The position numbers and the translations under genes are program-made. From Bog-473 sp963836605 (lineage in GTDB: Bacteria; Actinomycetota; Acidimicrobiia; Acidimicrobiales; RAAP-2), in NCBI GenBank assembly GCA_963836605.1, contig CAWIKB010000009.1, positions 310,001 through 374,000 of the forward strand: a stretch of 64,000 nt of DNA, written 5' to 3'. The notes under the pieces are model-generated. The model did not search any database, was not told where the DNA came from, and saw nothing but the letters and a program-made list of their open reading frames with translations. Below, piece by piece: positions 32,489 through 41,511 of this stretch. Each line of letters opens with the position of its first letter. The stretch's first letter is position 1.

Positions 32489-34708
32489 TCAGGACAGGAC
32501 GACGAGTGCGTCAGCAGCGACGGCACCCTTGGGTCCGGCCAGCAGTGGGTTGATATCGAGCTCGGCCACGTCACCCGACAGGTCGACGGCCAGGTGTTGC
32601 ACCTTCATGAGGACGTCGACCAGGGCGTCACGGTCGGCGACCGGTTGCCCGCGCACGCCCTTCAGCATGGCCGCACCGGCCAGTTCGTCGAGCATGGTGG
32701 CGGCATCGCCCTTGGTGAACGGCGGAACGCGGAAGGTGACGTCCTTGAGCACCTCGATGAACACGCCACCCAATCCGAACATCACGACGGGCCCGAAGAG
32801 ATCATCGCGGGCCACGCCGACGACGGTCTCGATGCCCCGTGCCAGCTCGGCTACCAGCACGCCGTCGATCGCCGCTTTGGGAGCCGCTTTCTTGGCCGTG
32901 GCCATGATCCGTTTGTAGACCCGGCGCGCGTCGTCCTCGTCGCGTATTCCGACCGCGACCAGTCCGAGGTCGGACTTGTGGGGGATGTCGGCCGACACGA
33001 TCTTCATGACGACGGGGAAGCCGATCCGCTTGGCCGCCTTGGCGGCCTCCGAGGCGGAGGTGACGACGCGCTCGCGCGGCACCGGGATGCCGTACGCCGA
33101 CAGGAGCGCCTTGGAGTCCTGCTCGGAGAGTGCCGAGCCGCTGGCCAGGTGCCGGCCCTTGGGGGCGAGCAATGTGGCTGCCGCCGCCGCGGCCGGACTG
33201 GGCCGGAGCACGGGCCGGGCGAACGGCGACGTGTACCCGCTGACGAATCGGTGATGGTCGAAGTAGGCCTGGGCTGCCATCACCGCGTTGGTGAAGGTGC
33301 GGAACGTGGGGACCGAGCTGTGCAGGAGCGTCTCCCGGTAGGCCTCCTCGTCACCGACGGGCGAGCCCCACACCACGAAGACGGGCTTGTCGGTCGTGGC
33401 CGCCGCGGCCACCAGGTCCTCGCAGAGCTTGTTGCCCATGGAGGGGAGGGCCCCGGTGACGGGGCAGAGCAACAGGTCCACGTTGGGATCGGCGATGATC
33501 GTGTCGATGATCTTGGGGCCCCGCCAGTCACGGACCGGCGCCCCGCCGTTGTCCACCGGATTGGAGACGCGCAGGTAGGGGGGGATCCACGTGTGGAGCT
33601 CGGTCTGTGAGCGCTTGGTGAGGGAGGGCAGTTCGAGTCCGGCCGCCGCCACCATGTCGGCCATGTGGGCCCCGGTGCCCCCCGAGATGGAGTACACGCA
33701 GACCCGGCCGCCGTGACCCCGCTTGAGCCGGCGCAGGGCGGATTGGCCGGGCGGTTCGGTGCGGGCCAGGGCCGCCGAGACATCGAGCAGCTGGTCCAGG
33801 CCGTCCACCCGGGTCACGCCGTACTGACGGAAGACGGCGGACACCACGGCGTCCGAGCCGGTGAGGTGGCCCGTGTGGGCCTTGGCCATGGACGTACCCT
33901 CGTCGGTCCGACCCACCTTGACGGCGACCACGGGGATCTTGTTCTTGGCCGCGTGGTCGGCCGCCAGCTGCAAGGTGCGTCCGTTCTTGAATCCCTCGAT
34001 GTAGCAGGCCACCGTCCCGGTGGAGTCGAGGTCCGAGAAGTACCGGATGAAGTCGGCCGCCTCGAGGTCGGCCTCGTTGCCGACGGGCGCCCAGTGCGAC
34101 AGGCGGATGCCGATCTCCTGTCCCTGGAAGACGGGACGGCCCTGGTGGCCGCTCTGGGTGATCAGCGCGATGGCCCGCCCGGGCAGGTCGTCGCGGAAGA
34201 CCTCGAAGGCGTTGAGGTTGGTGTTGGGCCCGAGCACGTGCAGATCGCCGCCCGCGATGATCTCCTCCATCTCGGCCTGGATCTTCTCGCCCTCGCCGCC
34301 GACTTCGGCGAACCCGGCGGCGAAGACCACGGCGAACTTGGCCTTGGCCGCCACGGCGTCGCGCAATATGGGTAACGGGTTCCCCACCAGGATGGCCACC
34401 AGGTCGAGCGGCTCGGCGATGTCGGTCAGGGCGGCGGCGCAGGGGCGGCCGGCCACTTCCTTGCGGTTCGGGTTGACGTAGTGGACGGTGGCGCCGCGCG
34501 CCTCACCCCAGGTGGTGATCTTCTGGGTCAGGGCGGTGTTCGGACGGGCGTTGGAGTCCGAGGCGCCCACCACGGCCACCCGGTTGGGACGGAAGAAGGT
34601 GTCGAGATCGATCGAGCGGAGGGTGACCGGTCGGCCCGAGATGTCGAGGACCGGTTCCCCCCCGGTCGGCGCTGTGGTGGCCTTCTTGGCCTTTGTGGGT
34701 GCTGCCAT
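32489..34708 (-). CDS. ADP-forming acyl-CoA synthetase (fused alpha-beta)
   Basis: A 739-residue NDP-forming acyl-CoA synthetase of the acetyl-CoA synthetase (ADP-forming)/succinyl-CoA synthetase superfamily. Order of domains: CoA-binding Rossmann domain (RVAVVGASDS near residue 45), succinyl-CoA-ligase-like domain with the phosphohistidine loop region near LITQSGHQGRP, then a C-terminal ATP-grasp domain (LSAYGIPVPRERVVTS onwards to DINPLLAGPKG). It activates a carboxylic acid to its CoA thioester at the cost of ATP to ADP. GGGAGGG precedes the ATG. Two operators (34839, 34930) lie upstream. Confidence 0.9.
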   Translation of the reverse strand: MAAPTKAKKATTAPTGGEPVLDISGRPVTLRSIDLDTFFRPNRVAVVGASDSNARPNTALTQKITTWGEARGATVHYVNPNRKEVAGRPCAAALTDIAEPLDLVAILVGNPLPILRDAVAAKAKFAVVFAAGFAEVGGEGEKIQAEMEEIIAGGDLHVLGPNTNLNAFEVFRDDLPGRAIALITQSGHQGRPVFQGQEIGIRLSHWAPVGNEADLEAADFIRYFSDLDSTGTVACYIEGFKNGRTLQLAADHAAKNKIPVVAVKVGRTDEGTSMAKAHTGHLTGSDAVVSAVFRQYGVTRVDGLDQLLDVSAALARTEPPGQSALRRLKRGHGGRVCVYSISGGTGAHMADMVAAAGLELPSLTKRSQTELHTWIPPYLRVSNPVDNGGAPVRDWRGPKIIDTIIADPNVDLLLCPVTGALPSMGNKLCEDLVAAAATTDKPVFVVWGSPVGDEEAYRETLLHSSVPTFRTFTNAVMAAQAYFDHHRFVSGYTSPFARPVLRPSPAAAAAATLLAPKGRHLASGSALSEQDSKALLSAYGIPVPRERVVTSASEAAKAAKRIGFPVVMKIVSADIPHKSDLGLVAVGIRDEDDARRVYKRIMATAKKAAPKAAIDGVLVAELARGIETVVGVARDDLFGPVVMFGLGGVFIEVLKDVTFRVPPFTKGDAATMLDELAGAAMLKGVRGQPVADRDALVDVLMKVQHLAVDLSGDVAELDINPLLAGPKGAVAADALVVLS

Positions 34709-34838
34709 GTCCCTCCCTAGTACGCACCGCCGGACCGAAGGGCTCCGGCGTGACATCGCGCCGCGTCCGTCCCCCAAAATGATCCGGGTGGAGGTGCGGC
34801 AGACCCGCTGCCGGGCGCCCGCTGACGCCCTCACCGTA

Positions 34839-34856
34839 TCTGACATCGGTGTCAGT
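34839..34856. promoter_or_regulatory. Palindromic operator, site 5 of 9
   Basis: TCTGACA-TCGG-TGTCAGT, 130 bp upstream of the acyl-CoA synthetase start (minus strand) and one of two sites in this divergent gap. Its centre is 91 bp from that of site 6. Confidence 0.7.
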
Positions 34857-34929
34857 GTCGATCCCGGGACGGGCGTCACCCGAGGCCATGGGGCCGGAAT
34901 TGTGGCTCCTCCGCCGCGCCGTTACGGTA

Positions 34930-34947
34930 TGTGACAGACGTGTCAGT
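34930..34947. promoter_or_regulatory. Palindromic operator, site 6 of 9
   Basis: TGTGACA-GACG-TGTCAGT, 23 bp upstream of the SDR start at 34971. It pairs with site 5 in the only divergent gap that has two copies, so each promoter may have its own site, or a looped complex could cover both. Confidence 0.7.
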
Positions 34948-34970
34948 CTTCTCTCTCACTTGGGGGTCTC

Positions 34971-35900
34971 ATGGGTATTTTGGACGGCAAGATCGCGATC
35001 GTGACCGGGTCGGGTCACGGGATCGGCCGTGGCGAAGCCCTCGAACTGGCTTCCCAGGGAGCCAAGGTGGTCATCAATGACCTGGGTGGCAGTTCCGCCG
35101 GCGAGGGTGCGGACAAGCGCCCGGCCGACGAGGTGGTCGAGGTCATCAAGTCCCGCGGTGGCGAGGCCGTGGCCAACTACGACGACGTGGCCGATTTCGG
35201 AGGCGCCGAGAACCTCGTCGCTACGGCCTACGAGGCGTTCGGCGGGCACGACATCCTGGTCAACAACGCCGGGATCATCAGGGACAAGATGATCGTGTCG
35301 ATGACCGAGGACGACTTCGACTCGGTCCTGCGGGTGCACCTCAAGGGGACCTTCGCCGCCACCAAGTTCGCCTGCATTCGCTGGCGCGAGCGCACCAAGG
35401 CCGGTGAGAACGTCCGGGCCGCCATCGTGAACACCGTGTCCTCGGCGGGGCTCCAGGGCAACGTGGGGCAAGCCAACTACGGATCGGCCAAGGCGGGCAT
35501 CGCCGCCCTCACCATCATCACCTCGCTCGAGGGCTCCCGTTACGGGGTCCGGGCCAACGCCATCGGACCGGGCGGCGTGACCCGCCTGACCGGCGGTGTC
35601 CTCAAGGACGTCGAGCTCAAGGAACCCGACGCCTACGGGGACGACGAGTTCAACCGGCTCAACCCCCAGAACTCGGCCCCGATGGTGGCCTGGCTGGCTT
35701 CGGACGAAGCCATGCACGTCACCGGCCAGGTCTTCCGGGCCGTGGGGACCAACATCGCCCACTACGAACCCTGGCGGCTGGGCGCCAGCGTGGACAACCC
35801 CAAGGGGGAGGTCAAGTGGGACCCGGCGGCCATCGCAGCCGAGGTCAACGCCCAGGTATTCCACTCGCGTCACCCCGGACTCCGGATGGGTGGCGGTTGA
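34971..35900 (+). CDS. SDR-family oxidoreductase (17-beta-HSD4-like)
   Basis: A 309-residue short-chain dehydrogenase close to the one at 8347. MGILDGKIAIVTGSGHGIG at the start holds the cofactor glycines, NNAGII follows, and the catalytic Ser is in NTVSSAG with YGSAK as Tyr-Lys. The about 50-residue tail after the core is longer than in FabG and typical of multifunctional enzyme 2-type hydroxyacyl-CoA dehydrogenases. GGGGG precedes the ATG. It is followed by the thiolase-fold gene at 35952, probably in the same transcript. Confidence 0.9.
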   Translation: MGILDGKIAIVTGSGHGIGRGEALELASQGAKVVINDLGGSSAGEGADKRPADEVVEVIKSRGGEAVANYDDVADFGGAENLVATAYEAFGGHDILVNNAGIIRDKMIVSMTEDDFDSVLRVHLKGTFAATKFACIRWRERTKAGENVRAAIVNTVSSAGLQGNVGQANYGSAKAGIAALTIITSLEGSRYGVRANAIGPGGVTRLTGGVLKDVELKEPDAYGDDEFNRLNPQNSAPMVAWLASDEAMHVTGQVFRAVGTNIAHYEPWRLGASVDNPKGEVKWDPAAIAAEVNAQVFHSRHPGLRMGGG

Positions 35901-35951
35901 GCCCCCGGGACTCCGAGCGTCCGCTCGGATCCACCTAAGAAGAGGAGACTC

Positions 35952-37097
35952 ATGCCGAACCGCCGGGTAGCCATCGTTGGCGCCTCGACGTCCGACTGCG
36001 GACGGGTCGACGACAAGACCGCATTTCAATTGAACTTCCAGGGAACCACCCGGGCCCTGGCCGATGCCGGCATCGGCAAGGACGAGGTCGACGGCTTCAT
36101 GTCGTTGACCGGGGCGCTGCCCCCGATCGAGCTGGCCGAGTACCTCGGCATCCGTCCGAACTGGGTCGACTCGACCGGTCACGGGGGAAGCATCTGGGAG
36201 TTCATGGTCGAGCATGCCGCCGCGGCCATCGCCCAGGGTCTGGTCGAGACCGTCGTGCTGACCTACGGCTCGACCCAGCGGGCCGACCTGAAGAAGAAGC
36301 TCCGCATGGCCAACCTGTCCTTTGGAACCCGCGGGCCCATCCAGTTCGCGGCGCCCTTCGGGCACCCGGTCGGCTCGCACTACGCCATGGTGGCCCGGCG
36401 CCACATGCACGAGTTCGGCACCACTATTGAGCAGTTGGCCGAGGTGGCCGTGTCCACGCGCTACAACGCCGGCTTCAATCCGGATGCCTATTACCAGGAC
36501 CCCATCACCATCGACGACGTGGTCGACGCACCGCTGGTGTGGGACCCGCTCACCAAGCTGCACTGCTGCATCCGCTCCGACGGCGGCGGTGCGATCGTGC
36601 TGACCAGCGAGGAGCGGGCCAAGGACTGTGCCACGACGCCGGTCTGGGTGCTCGGCACCGGTGAGGCGGTGTCACACACCACCATGAGCGAATGGGACGA
36701 CTTCACCGAGTCGCCGTGCGTGCGCTCGGGCCAGCTGGCCTTCGAGCGGGCCGGGGTGACTCCCGAAGAGATCGACACGGCGCAGGTCTACGACGCCTTC
36801 ACCCCCATGGTGATCCTCACGCTCGAGGGGCTCGGGTTCTGCCCGAAGGGCGAGGGCGGCGCTTTCGTCGAGGACGGCCGCTTGCGCGTGGGTGGGGCGC
36901 TCCCAACCAACACCGACGGCGGAGGTCTCTCGTCATGCCAACCCGGCATGCGCGGCATGTTCCTCCTCATCGAGGCGGTCAAGCAGCTGCGGGGCGAATG
37001 TGGTGCCCGACAGGTGCCCGACGCCCGCCTGGCTTGCGTGAACGGCACCAGCGGCTGGTTCAGCGCCGCCGGAACCGTGATCCTCGGTCGCGACTGA
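35952..37097 (+). CDS. Thiolase-fold protein without thiolase catalytic residues (Ltp2/SCP-x-like)
   Basis: A 381-residue thiolase superfamily protein. Where SCP2-type thiolases have the nucleophilic cysteine it reads STGHGGSIWEF, the HDCF motif is VYDAFTP, and the GHP histidine motif is SSCQPGMRG, so all three catalytic positions are changed. This pattern recalls Ltp2-type retro-aldolases of steroid side-chain degradation, which keep the fold but use tyrosines and work with a DUF35 partner. No DUF35 gene is in this window. GAAGAGGAGA precedes the ATG. Whether it is an aldolase, a binding protein or something else is open. Confidence 0.82.
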   Translation: MPNRRVAIVGASTSDCGRVDDKTAFQLNFQGTTRALADAGIGKDEVDGFMSLTGALPPIELAEYLGIRPNWVDSTGHGGSIWEFMVEHAAAAIAQGLVETVVLTYGSTQRADLKKKLRMANLSFGTRGPIQFAAPFGHPVGSHYAMVARRHMHEFGTTIEQLAEVAVSTRYNAGFNPDAYYQDPITIDDVVDAPLVWDPLTKLHCCIRSDGGGAIVLTSEERAKDCATTPVWVLGTGEAVSHTTMSEWDDFTESPCVRSGQLAFERAGVTPEEIDTAQVYDAFTPMVILTLEGLGFCPKGEGGAFVEDGRLRVGGALPTNTDGGGLSSCQPGMRGMFLLIEAVKQLRGECGARQVPDARLACVNGTSGWFSAAGTVILGRD

Positions 37098-37115
37098 GGC
37101 CGTAGCCTGGGCCGC

Positions 37116-38150
37116 GTGCCCGCCCCCTACGACCTCCAGCGCGCCGAGCTGGAGGCGTTGCTCGGCGATCAGCCGGCGTACCGGGTCCACCAGGTGTGGG
37201 ACGGAGTGCACCAGCGGGTCCAACGGCCCGAGGAGATGACCGAGCTACCGGCGGCCCTCCGGGGCCGGCTGGAGACCGCACTGCCCCGGGCACTGGCCGA
37301 GGTGTCGCGTCGATCGGCCGATGACGGCCAGACGACCAAGTGGCTCTGGTCGTTGCACGACGGGGCGCAGGTCGAAGCGGTGCTCATGCACTACCCGGAC
37401 CGGGTCACCGTGTGCGTGTCCACCCAGGCCGGCTGTGCCATGGCCTGCCAGTTCTGCGCCACCGGGCAAGCGGGCTTTCGGCGCCAGCTCAGCGGCGGGG
37501 AGATCGTCGAGCAGGTGGCCGAGGCCATGCGGGCGGCCCGACCGCGACGCCTCTCCAATGTGGTCTTCATGGGCATGGGCGAGCCCCTGGCCAACTACGA
37601 CCGGGTGTGGGCTGCCGTGACCCGCCTGCACGGCGAGATGGGGCTTTCGGCCCGCCACCTCACGCTCTCGACCGTGGGCGTCGTGCCCGGGATCCGGCGG
37701 CTGGCCGCCGAGAGCCTGCCCGTCAATCTGGCCGTTTCCCTGCACGCGGCGAACGATGAGAAGCGTGACGTCCTGGTGCCCCTCAACAAGCGCTATCCGC
37801 TGGCCGAGCTTTCAGGAGCGTGTGCCGAGTACGTGCGGGCGACCGGCCGCCGGCTCTCCATCGAGTGGGCCATGATCCACGACGTCAATGACCAGGAGAG
37901 CGACGCGGTCGAACTGTCCCGCTTCGCCCGTCCCCTGGGCGCGCACGTCAACCTGATCCCCCTCAACCCCACGCCCGGCTATGCGGTGCGGGGCACCTCG
38001 AGCTCGGGCGTCCGCAGATTCCGCGACCAGTTGGAGCGCCTGGCTGTCAACGCCACCATCCGTATGACCCGCGGGGCCGAGATCGACGCCGCCTGCGGGC
38101 AACTGGCCGCGGCCGTCACCGGAGGTGGGTCGAGAACGTCACCGCTGTGA
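37116..38150 (+). CDS. rlmN: 23S rRNA (adenine-2503-C2)-methyltransferase RlmN
   Basis: A 344-residue radical-SAM methyltransferase. The iron-sulfur CxxxCxxC motif is C107, C111, C114 in STQAGCAMACQFCATGQ; GGEIVEQV, NVVFMGMGEPLANYD and LSTVGVVPGI follow as in the family, and the second conserved catalytic cysteine is near the C terminus (DAACGQL). It methylates A2503 in 23S rRNA and A37 in some tRNAs, improving translational fidelity. A housekeeping gene among catabolic genes; it starts at GTG 37116, 18 bp after the thiolase-fold gene. Confidence 0.96.
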   Translation: MPAPYDLQRAELEALLGDQPAYRVHQVWDGVHQRVQRPEEMTELPAALRGRLETALPRALAEVSRRSADDGQTTKWLWSLHDGAQVEAVLMHYPDRVTVCVSTQAGCAMACQFCATGQAGFRRQLSGGEIVEQVAEAMRAARPRRLSNVVFMGMGEPLANYDRVWAAVTRLHGEMGLSARHLTLSTVGVVPGIRRLAAESLPVNLAVSLHAANDEKRDVLVPLNKRYPLAELSGACAEYVRATGRRLSIEWAMIHDVNDQESDAVELSRFARPLGAHVNLIPLNPTPGYAVRGTSSSGVRRFRDQLERLAVNATIRMTRGAEIDAACGQLAAAVTGGGSRTSPL

Positions 38151-38191
38151 GGCGGTGAGGCGTGAGGCGTGAGGCGTGAGGCGGTGAGGCG
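38148..38191 (+). repeat. 7-bp tandem repeat beginning at the rlmN stop codon
   Basis: TGAGGCG occurs six times, at 38148, 38156, 38163, 38170, 38177 and 38185, some copies separated by one G. The first TGA is the rlmN stop codon itself, so the unit repeats the stop. Confidence 0.85.
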
Positions 38192-38234
38192 GTGAACCCT
38201 GGGCCGCCGCGTCGGTCGACCAATGCGACCGCCG

Positions 38235-38975
38235 CTATCGCGTACCCGCCTGGTTCTCGTCCCCGCCCTTCGATGGTTCCGGATGCGGCCTTTCGGGTTG
38301 CAGCAGAATGGGCAGGGCCACCGAGAAGATGACCAGCGCGGCCAGGAGGGGCCAGACAATGCCGAAGCGGGTCAACGCGGCGCCGAACACGGCGCTGACC
38401 GCGAACAGTCCGACCGAGGTGGCGCGCCGGCCGGCATGATGGTTGTCCCCGCCGACGAGTGACCATTCCGACACCAGCCCGGTGATGGTGAGGGTCATCA
38501 CATTGGTGGCCAGGTCCGGGATTCCCCATTTGCGGATCATGGCGTTCTGGATCCCCATGCCGAAGGCCAGAAAGGCGATCACCACCAGGCGGGAGGATCC
38601 GGTGGGCTGTGGATGGAGAACGACGGTGGCGACCACGGCGCCGACCAGCGCCACCCATTCAGCCGCGAACCCGATGCGGCGGTCGGTCAACGGGGAGTGC
38701 ATGGTCAGGAGCTTGCCCCCGGCCAGGGCTCCCGCGACGAAGGTGCCGATGGCCACCACGTACCCGACGATTGGACCACCCACGCTGCTGGGGCCGTAGC
38801 CGATGGCGAAGCTGAGCAGGACCATATTTCCGGTGAGGACCTCGGCGAACACGTGACCGAGGCCCAGGAAGCAGGCCGCGTCGACCGTGCCGCAGATCGC
38901 GGTGATCAGGTAGATGCCGACGGCCAGGGGCGGTAGCCGGCGCTCAGCCACCTTGCTCCAACCTCGTTGGCCCAC
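38235..38975 (-). CDS. DUF1275 (YoaK-type) membrane protein
   Basis: A 246-residue membrane protein with about six or seven helices. The start LITAICGTVDAACFLGLGHVFAEVLTGNMV is the hallmark of DUF1275/YoaK, and GMGIQNAMIRKWGIPDLATNVMTLTITGL is the second conserved block. The family is widespread; function unknown, with transport suggested. The ATG at 38975 or GTG at 38951 could be the start. The tail is polar. Confidence 0.85.
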   Translation of the reverse strand: MGQRGWSKVAERRLPPLAVGIYLITAICGTVDAACFLGLGHVFAEVLTGNMVLLSFAIGYGPSSVGGPIVGYVVAIGTFVAGALAGGKLLTMHSPLTDRRIGFAAEWVALVGAVVATVVLHPQPTGSSRLVVIAFLAFGMGIQNAMIRKWGIPDLATNVMTLTITGLVSEWSLVGGDNHHAGRRATSVGLFAVSAVFGAALTRFGIVWPLLAALVIFSVALPILLQPERPHPEPSKGGDENQAGTR

Positions 38976-39140
38976 CGGCGAACGATGTTAGAGGGTGTTG
39001 GTTCAGTCGACGGGGTTCTCCAACTCGTCGCATGATCGGTGTGCCCGCGCCGGACGCGCCCGAGGCCATGCCGACACCTCATCGGTGCGTCCGTGTGGCC
39101 GATGGCATCATGGAGGCAGACCGCATCGACGGGGGGAGCC

Positions 39141-40220
39141 ATGAGCTACAGGGTCATTCAGTGGGCCACCGGGGGTGTTGGCCGGGCGGCCATGGAGGCC
39201 GTGCTCGACCATCCGGACCTCGAGTTGGCGGGGGCCTGGGTCCACAGCGCGGCCAAGGAGGGCCTCGATCTCGGGACTCTCGTCGGCCGAGGGCCCCTCG
39301 GGGTCACCGCCACGGGCGACGTGGATGCCCTGCTGTCCGTCGAGGCCGACTGCGTCCTCTACAGCCCCTTCATGGCCGACCCGGGCGTCGTGACCGCCAT
39401 TCTCAGGTCAGGCAAGAACGTGGTCACCCCGCTCGGCTGGTTCTACCCACCGGTGGAGGAGCGGGACCGGATCGACGCCATCGCGAGAGGTGCCGGGGTC
39501 ACCCTGCACGGCACGGGGATCCATCCCGGCGGTATCACCGAACGCTTCCCTCTCATGGTGTCGGCCCTCTCGGGGTCGGTCACCCACGTGCGAGCCGAGG
39601 AATTCTCCGACATCCGCACGTACGGTGCACCGGACGTGGTGCGCGACTGGATGCTCTTCGGGCAGAGTCCCGAGGCGGCCAGCCAGAGTGTCATGACCGA
39701 CGCGCTGGGGGCCGGCTTCCGCCAGTCGGTCTTCATGGTGGCCGACGTGCTGGGATTCGACATCGACCCCGAGTTGCGCACGGCACACGAGATGGCGGTG
39801 GCCACCGAACCGATCGACTCGCCCATCGGCCCGATCGAGCCGGACACCGTGGCCGCGCAACGGTTCCGATGGGAGGCCACGGTGGACGGCACGCCGGTGG
39901 TGACAGCCGCCGTCAACTGGCTCATGGGCCAGGGCAGTCTCGACCCGGCCTGGGAATTCGGGCCGGCGGGCGAGCGCTTCGAAGTGGAGGTCACCGGCGA
40001 TCCGAGTTGCTACGTCAGCTTCAAGAAGCTGCATCCAGAGAGCGTGGCGGCCGGCCTGGCCCGCAATCCCGGCATCGTGGCCACCGCGTCGCACTGCGTC
40101 AACGCCATCCCCTACGTCTGTGCCGCGCCGCCGGGGCTTCTCACGTACCTGGACCTGCCCCTGGTGGCCGGTCGAGCCTCCCTGGGCCTGCACCGCACGC
40201 GTGCAGCGCGGGAGACCTGA
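39141..40220 (+). CDS. Dihydrodipicolinate reductase-like NAD(P)-dependent dehydrogenase
   Basis: A 359-residue protein with an N-terminal Rossmann domain (VIQWATGGVGRAAMEAVLDHPDLELAG) and a C-terminal alpha/beta domain, as in the 2,4-diaminopentanoate dehydrogenase/DapB-like family that is multicopy in mycobacteria. GTGIHPGGITERFPL is the conserved central block. True DapB active-site features for lysine synthesis are lacking, so the substrate is unknown; lipid- or steroid-linked roles have been guessed for relatives. GGGGGGAG precedes the ATG at 39141. Confidence 0.85.
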   Translation: MSYRVIQWATGGVGRAAMEAVLDHPDLELAGAWVHSAAKEGLDLGTLVGRGPLGVTATGDVDALLSVEADCVLYSPFMADPGVVTAILRSGKNVVTPLGWFYPPVEERDRIDAIARGAGVTLHGTGIHPGGITERFPLMVSALSGSVTHVRAEEFSDIRTYGAPDVVRDWMLFGQSPEAASQSVMTDALGAGFRQSVFMVADVLGFDIDPELRTAHEMAVATEPIDSPIGPIEPDTVAAQRFRWEATVDGTPVVTAAVNWLMGQGSLDPAWEFGPAGERFEVEVTGDPSCYVSFKKLHPESVAAGLARNPGIVATASHCVNAIPYVCAAPPGLLTYLDLPLVAGRASLGLHRTRAARET

Positions 40221-40329
40221 CCCGGACTCCACCCGAATCGTTCCTTCGCGGCTTTCCCGCACCTGGGTTGTCGGAGAGTCCCCGGACCGGCAATTGGCCC
40301 ATCACCCGACCACTCGGTAGAACTGGGTG

Positions 40330-40662
40330 ATGGCCAAACGCCCGGACGTGGTGCGCCCCTCATGGGCCTGGTTCGCCCTCCTCGACGGAGGACTGGTCGT
40401 GCTGGCTTTCCTGGCGTCCAGTCAAGGGGCGCGCGACCGAGTGGCCGCGGCGGGCCCGGCCCCGTTGCCCTCGCACCGTAGCTGCCAACGGATGTTGGCC
40501 GGGGCCGCCGCTCTACATGTGGCCGAGTCGTTCATCGCCGGGCGGATGGCCCGTCGCCGCGGCATGTCCCCCCGGGGGTGGCGGAGCCAGACCCTCGTCG
40601 TCGGCTTCCCCTCGCTCTTGGCCCTCCGGCGGATCCCGAGGGGAGCCGGGACGGACATGTAG
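40330..40662 (+). CDS. Small membrane protein, DUF4499-like
   Basis: About 110 residues with one clear N-terminal helix (FALLDGGLVVLAFLASS), a second hydrophobic stretch (RMLAGAAALHVAESFIAGRMA), and a conserved-looking tail WRSQTLVVGFPSLLALRR. The HVAE and Q-T-x-x-x-G-F-x-S-L pattern resembles the DUF4499 (TMEM254-like) family. Function unknown. GTG 40327 directly before the ATG is an equally good start. Confidence 0.65.
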   Translation: MAKRPDVVRPSWAWFALLDGGLVVLAFLASSQGARDRVAAAGPAPLPSHRSCQRMLAGAAALHVAESFIAGRMARRRGMSPRGWRSQTLVVGFPSLLALRRIPRGAGTDM

Positions 40663-40687
40663 GAGCGGTTCTGCCGTTCTGGCGGTT

Positions 40688-41497
40688 CTAGCGGTTCCGC
40701 CAGACCGGGGTGCGCTTCTCGGCGAACGCCTTCGGGCCTTCGGTGGCGTCCTCACTCGAGAAGACTTCGCCGGACAGCTCCGATTCGATGGTGTAGGCCT
40801 GGCGCATGTCGGTGGCCAGACCGCGGAGCACCGACTCCTTGGTTTTGCGCACGGCAAAGGGACCGTTGGCTGTTATCCGTCGCGCGTAGTCGTAGGCGCG
40901 CGCCATCAGATCGGCCGGGCGGCACACCTCGTTGAGCAACCCCATCTCGTAGGCGCGGGTGGCCGGGATCCGGTCGGCGCAGAGCAGCAATTCCATGGCG
41001 GCGGGGAAGGGGACCTGCCGGGGCAGCCGCACGGTCGTCCCGCCGCCGGCGAAGAGCCCGCGCTTGGGCTCCATCACTCCGAAGTGGGCCGTGTCGCTGG
41101 CCACCCGCAGATCGCAGCCGCCGAGCATCTCCATGCCGCCGGCGACGCAGTTGCCGTTGATGGCGGCGACGATCGGCTTGTACAACTTGGTTCCCCGCAG
41201 TACGGCCCTGACGCCGTCATCGAGCTTGTAGCCACCGATCTCGGAGACTTCACCTGCCTGCATCTTCTTCTGAAGCTCGGTGATCTGAGGTATGTAGGTC
41301 TTCAGGTCGGCGCCGACACAGAAATCCTCTCCCACTCCCGTGATGACGGCCACGAACGAATCGTCCTCGTCACCGAAGCGCTCCCAGGCCGTGCGGAGCT
41401 GAAAGAAATGCTCCATGTCCAAGGAATTGCGGGCCTCAGGGCGGTTGATGGTGATGGTGACGATGTGATCGTCACCCTGGACGTAGTCGATAGCCAT
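40688..41497 (-). CDS. Enoyl-CoA hydratase
   Basis: A 269-residue crotonase-fold protein. GVGEDFCVGADL and INGNCVAGGMEMLGGCDLRVA form the oxyanion hole; FGVMEPKRGLFAGGGTTVRLPR covers the second catalytic helix with a Glu in MEPK. It hydrates enoyl-CoA or isomerises it. It starts 15 bp after the amidohydrolase stop, so the pair is an operon under the operator at 42831-42848. Confidence 0.92.
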   Translation of the reverse strand: MAIDYVQGDDHIVTITINRPEARNSLDMEHFFQLRTAWERFGDEDDSFVAVITGVGEDFCVGADLKTYIPQITELQKKMQAGEVSEIGGYKLDDGVRAVLRGTKLYKPIVAAINGNCVAGGMEMLGGCDLRVASDTAHFGVMEPKRGLFAGGGTTVRLPRQVPFPAAMELLLCADRIPATRAYEMGLLNEVCRPADLMARAYDYARRITANGPFAVRKTKESVLRGLATDMRQAYTIESELSGEVFSSEDATEGPKAFAEKRTPVWRNR

Positions 41498-41511
41498 CAG
41501 GTGCAGGCGGC

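Noticed and set aside
39899..39915. TGAC followed by GTCA inside the dihydrodipicolinate-reductase-like gene
   Set aside because: The spacing is seven, not six, and it lies within coding sequence without flanking symmetry.
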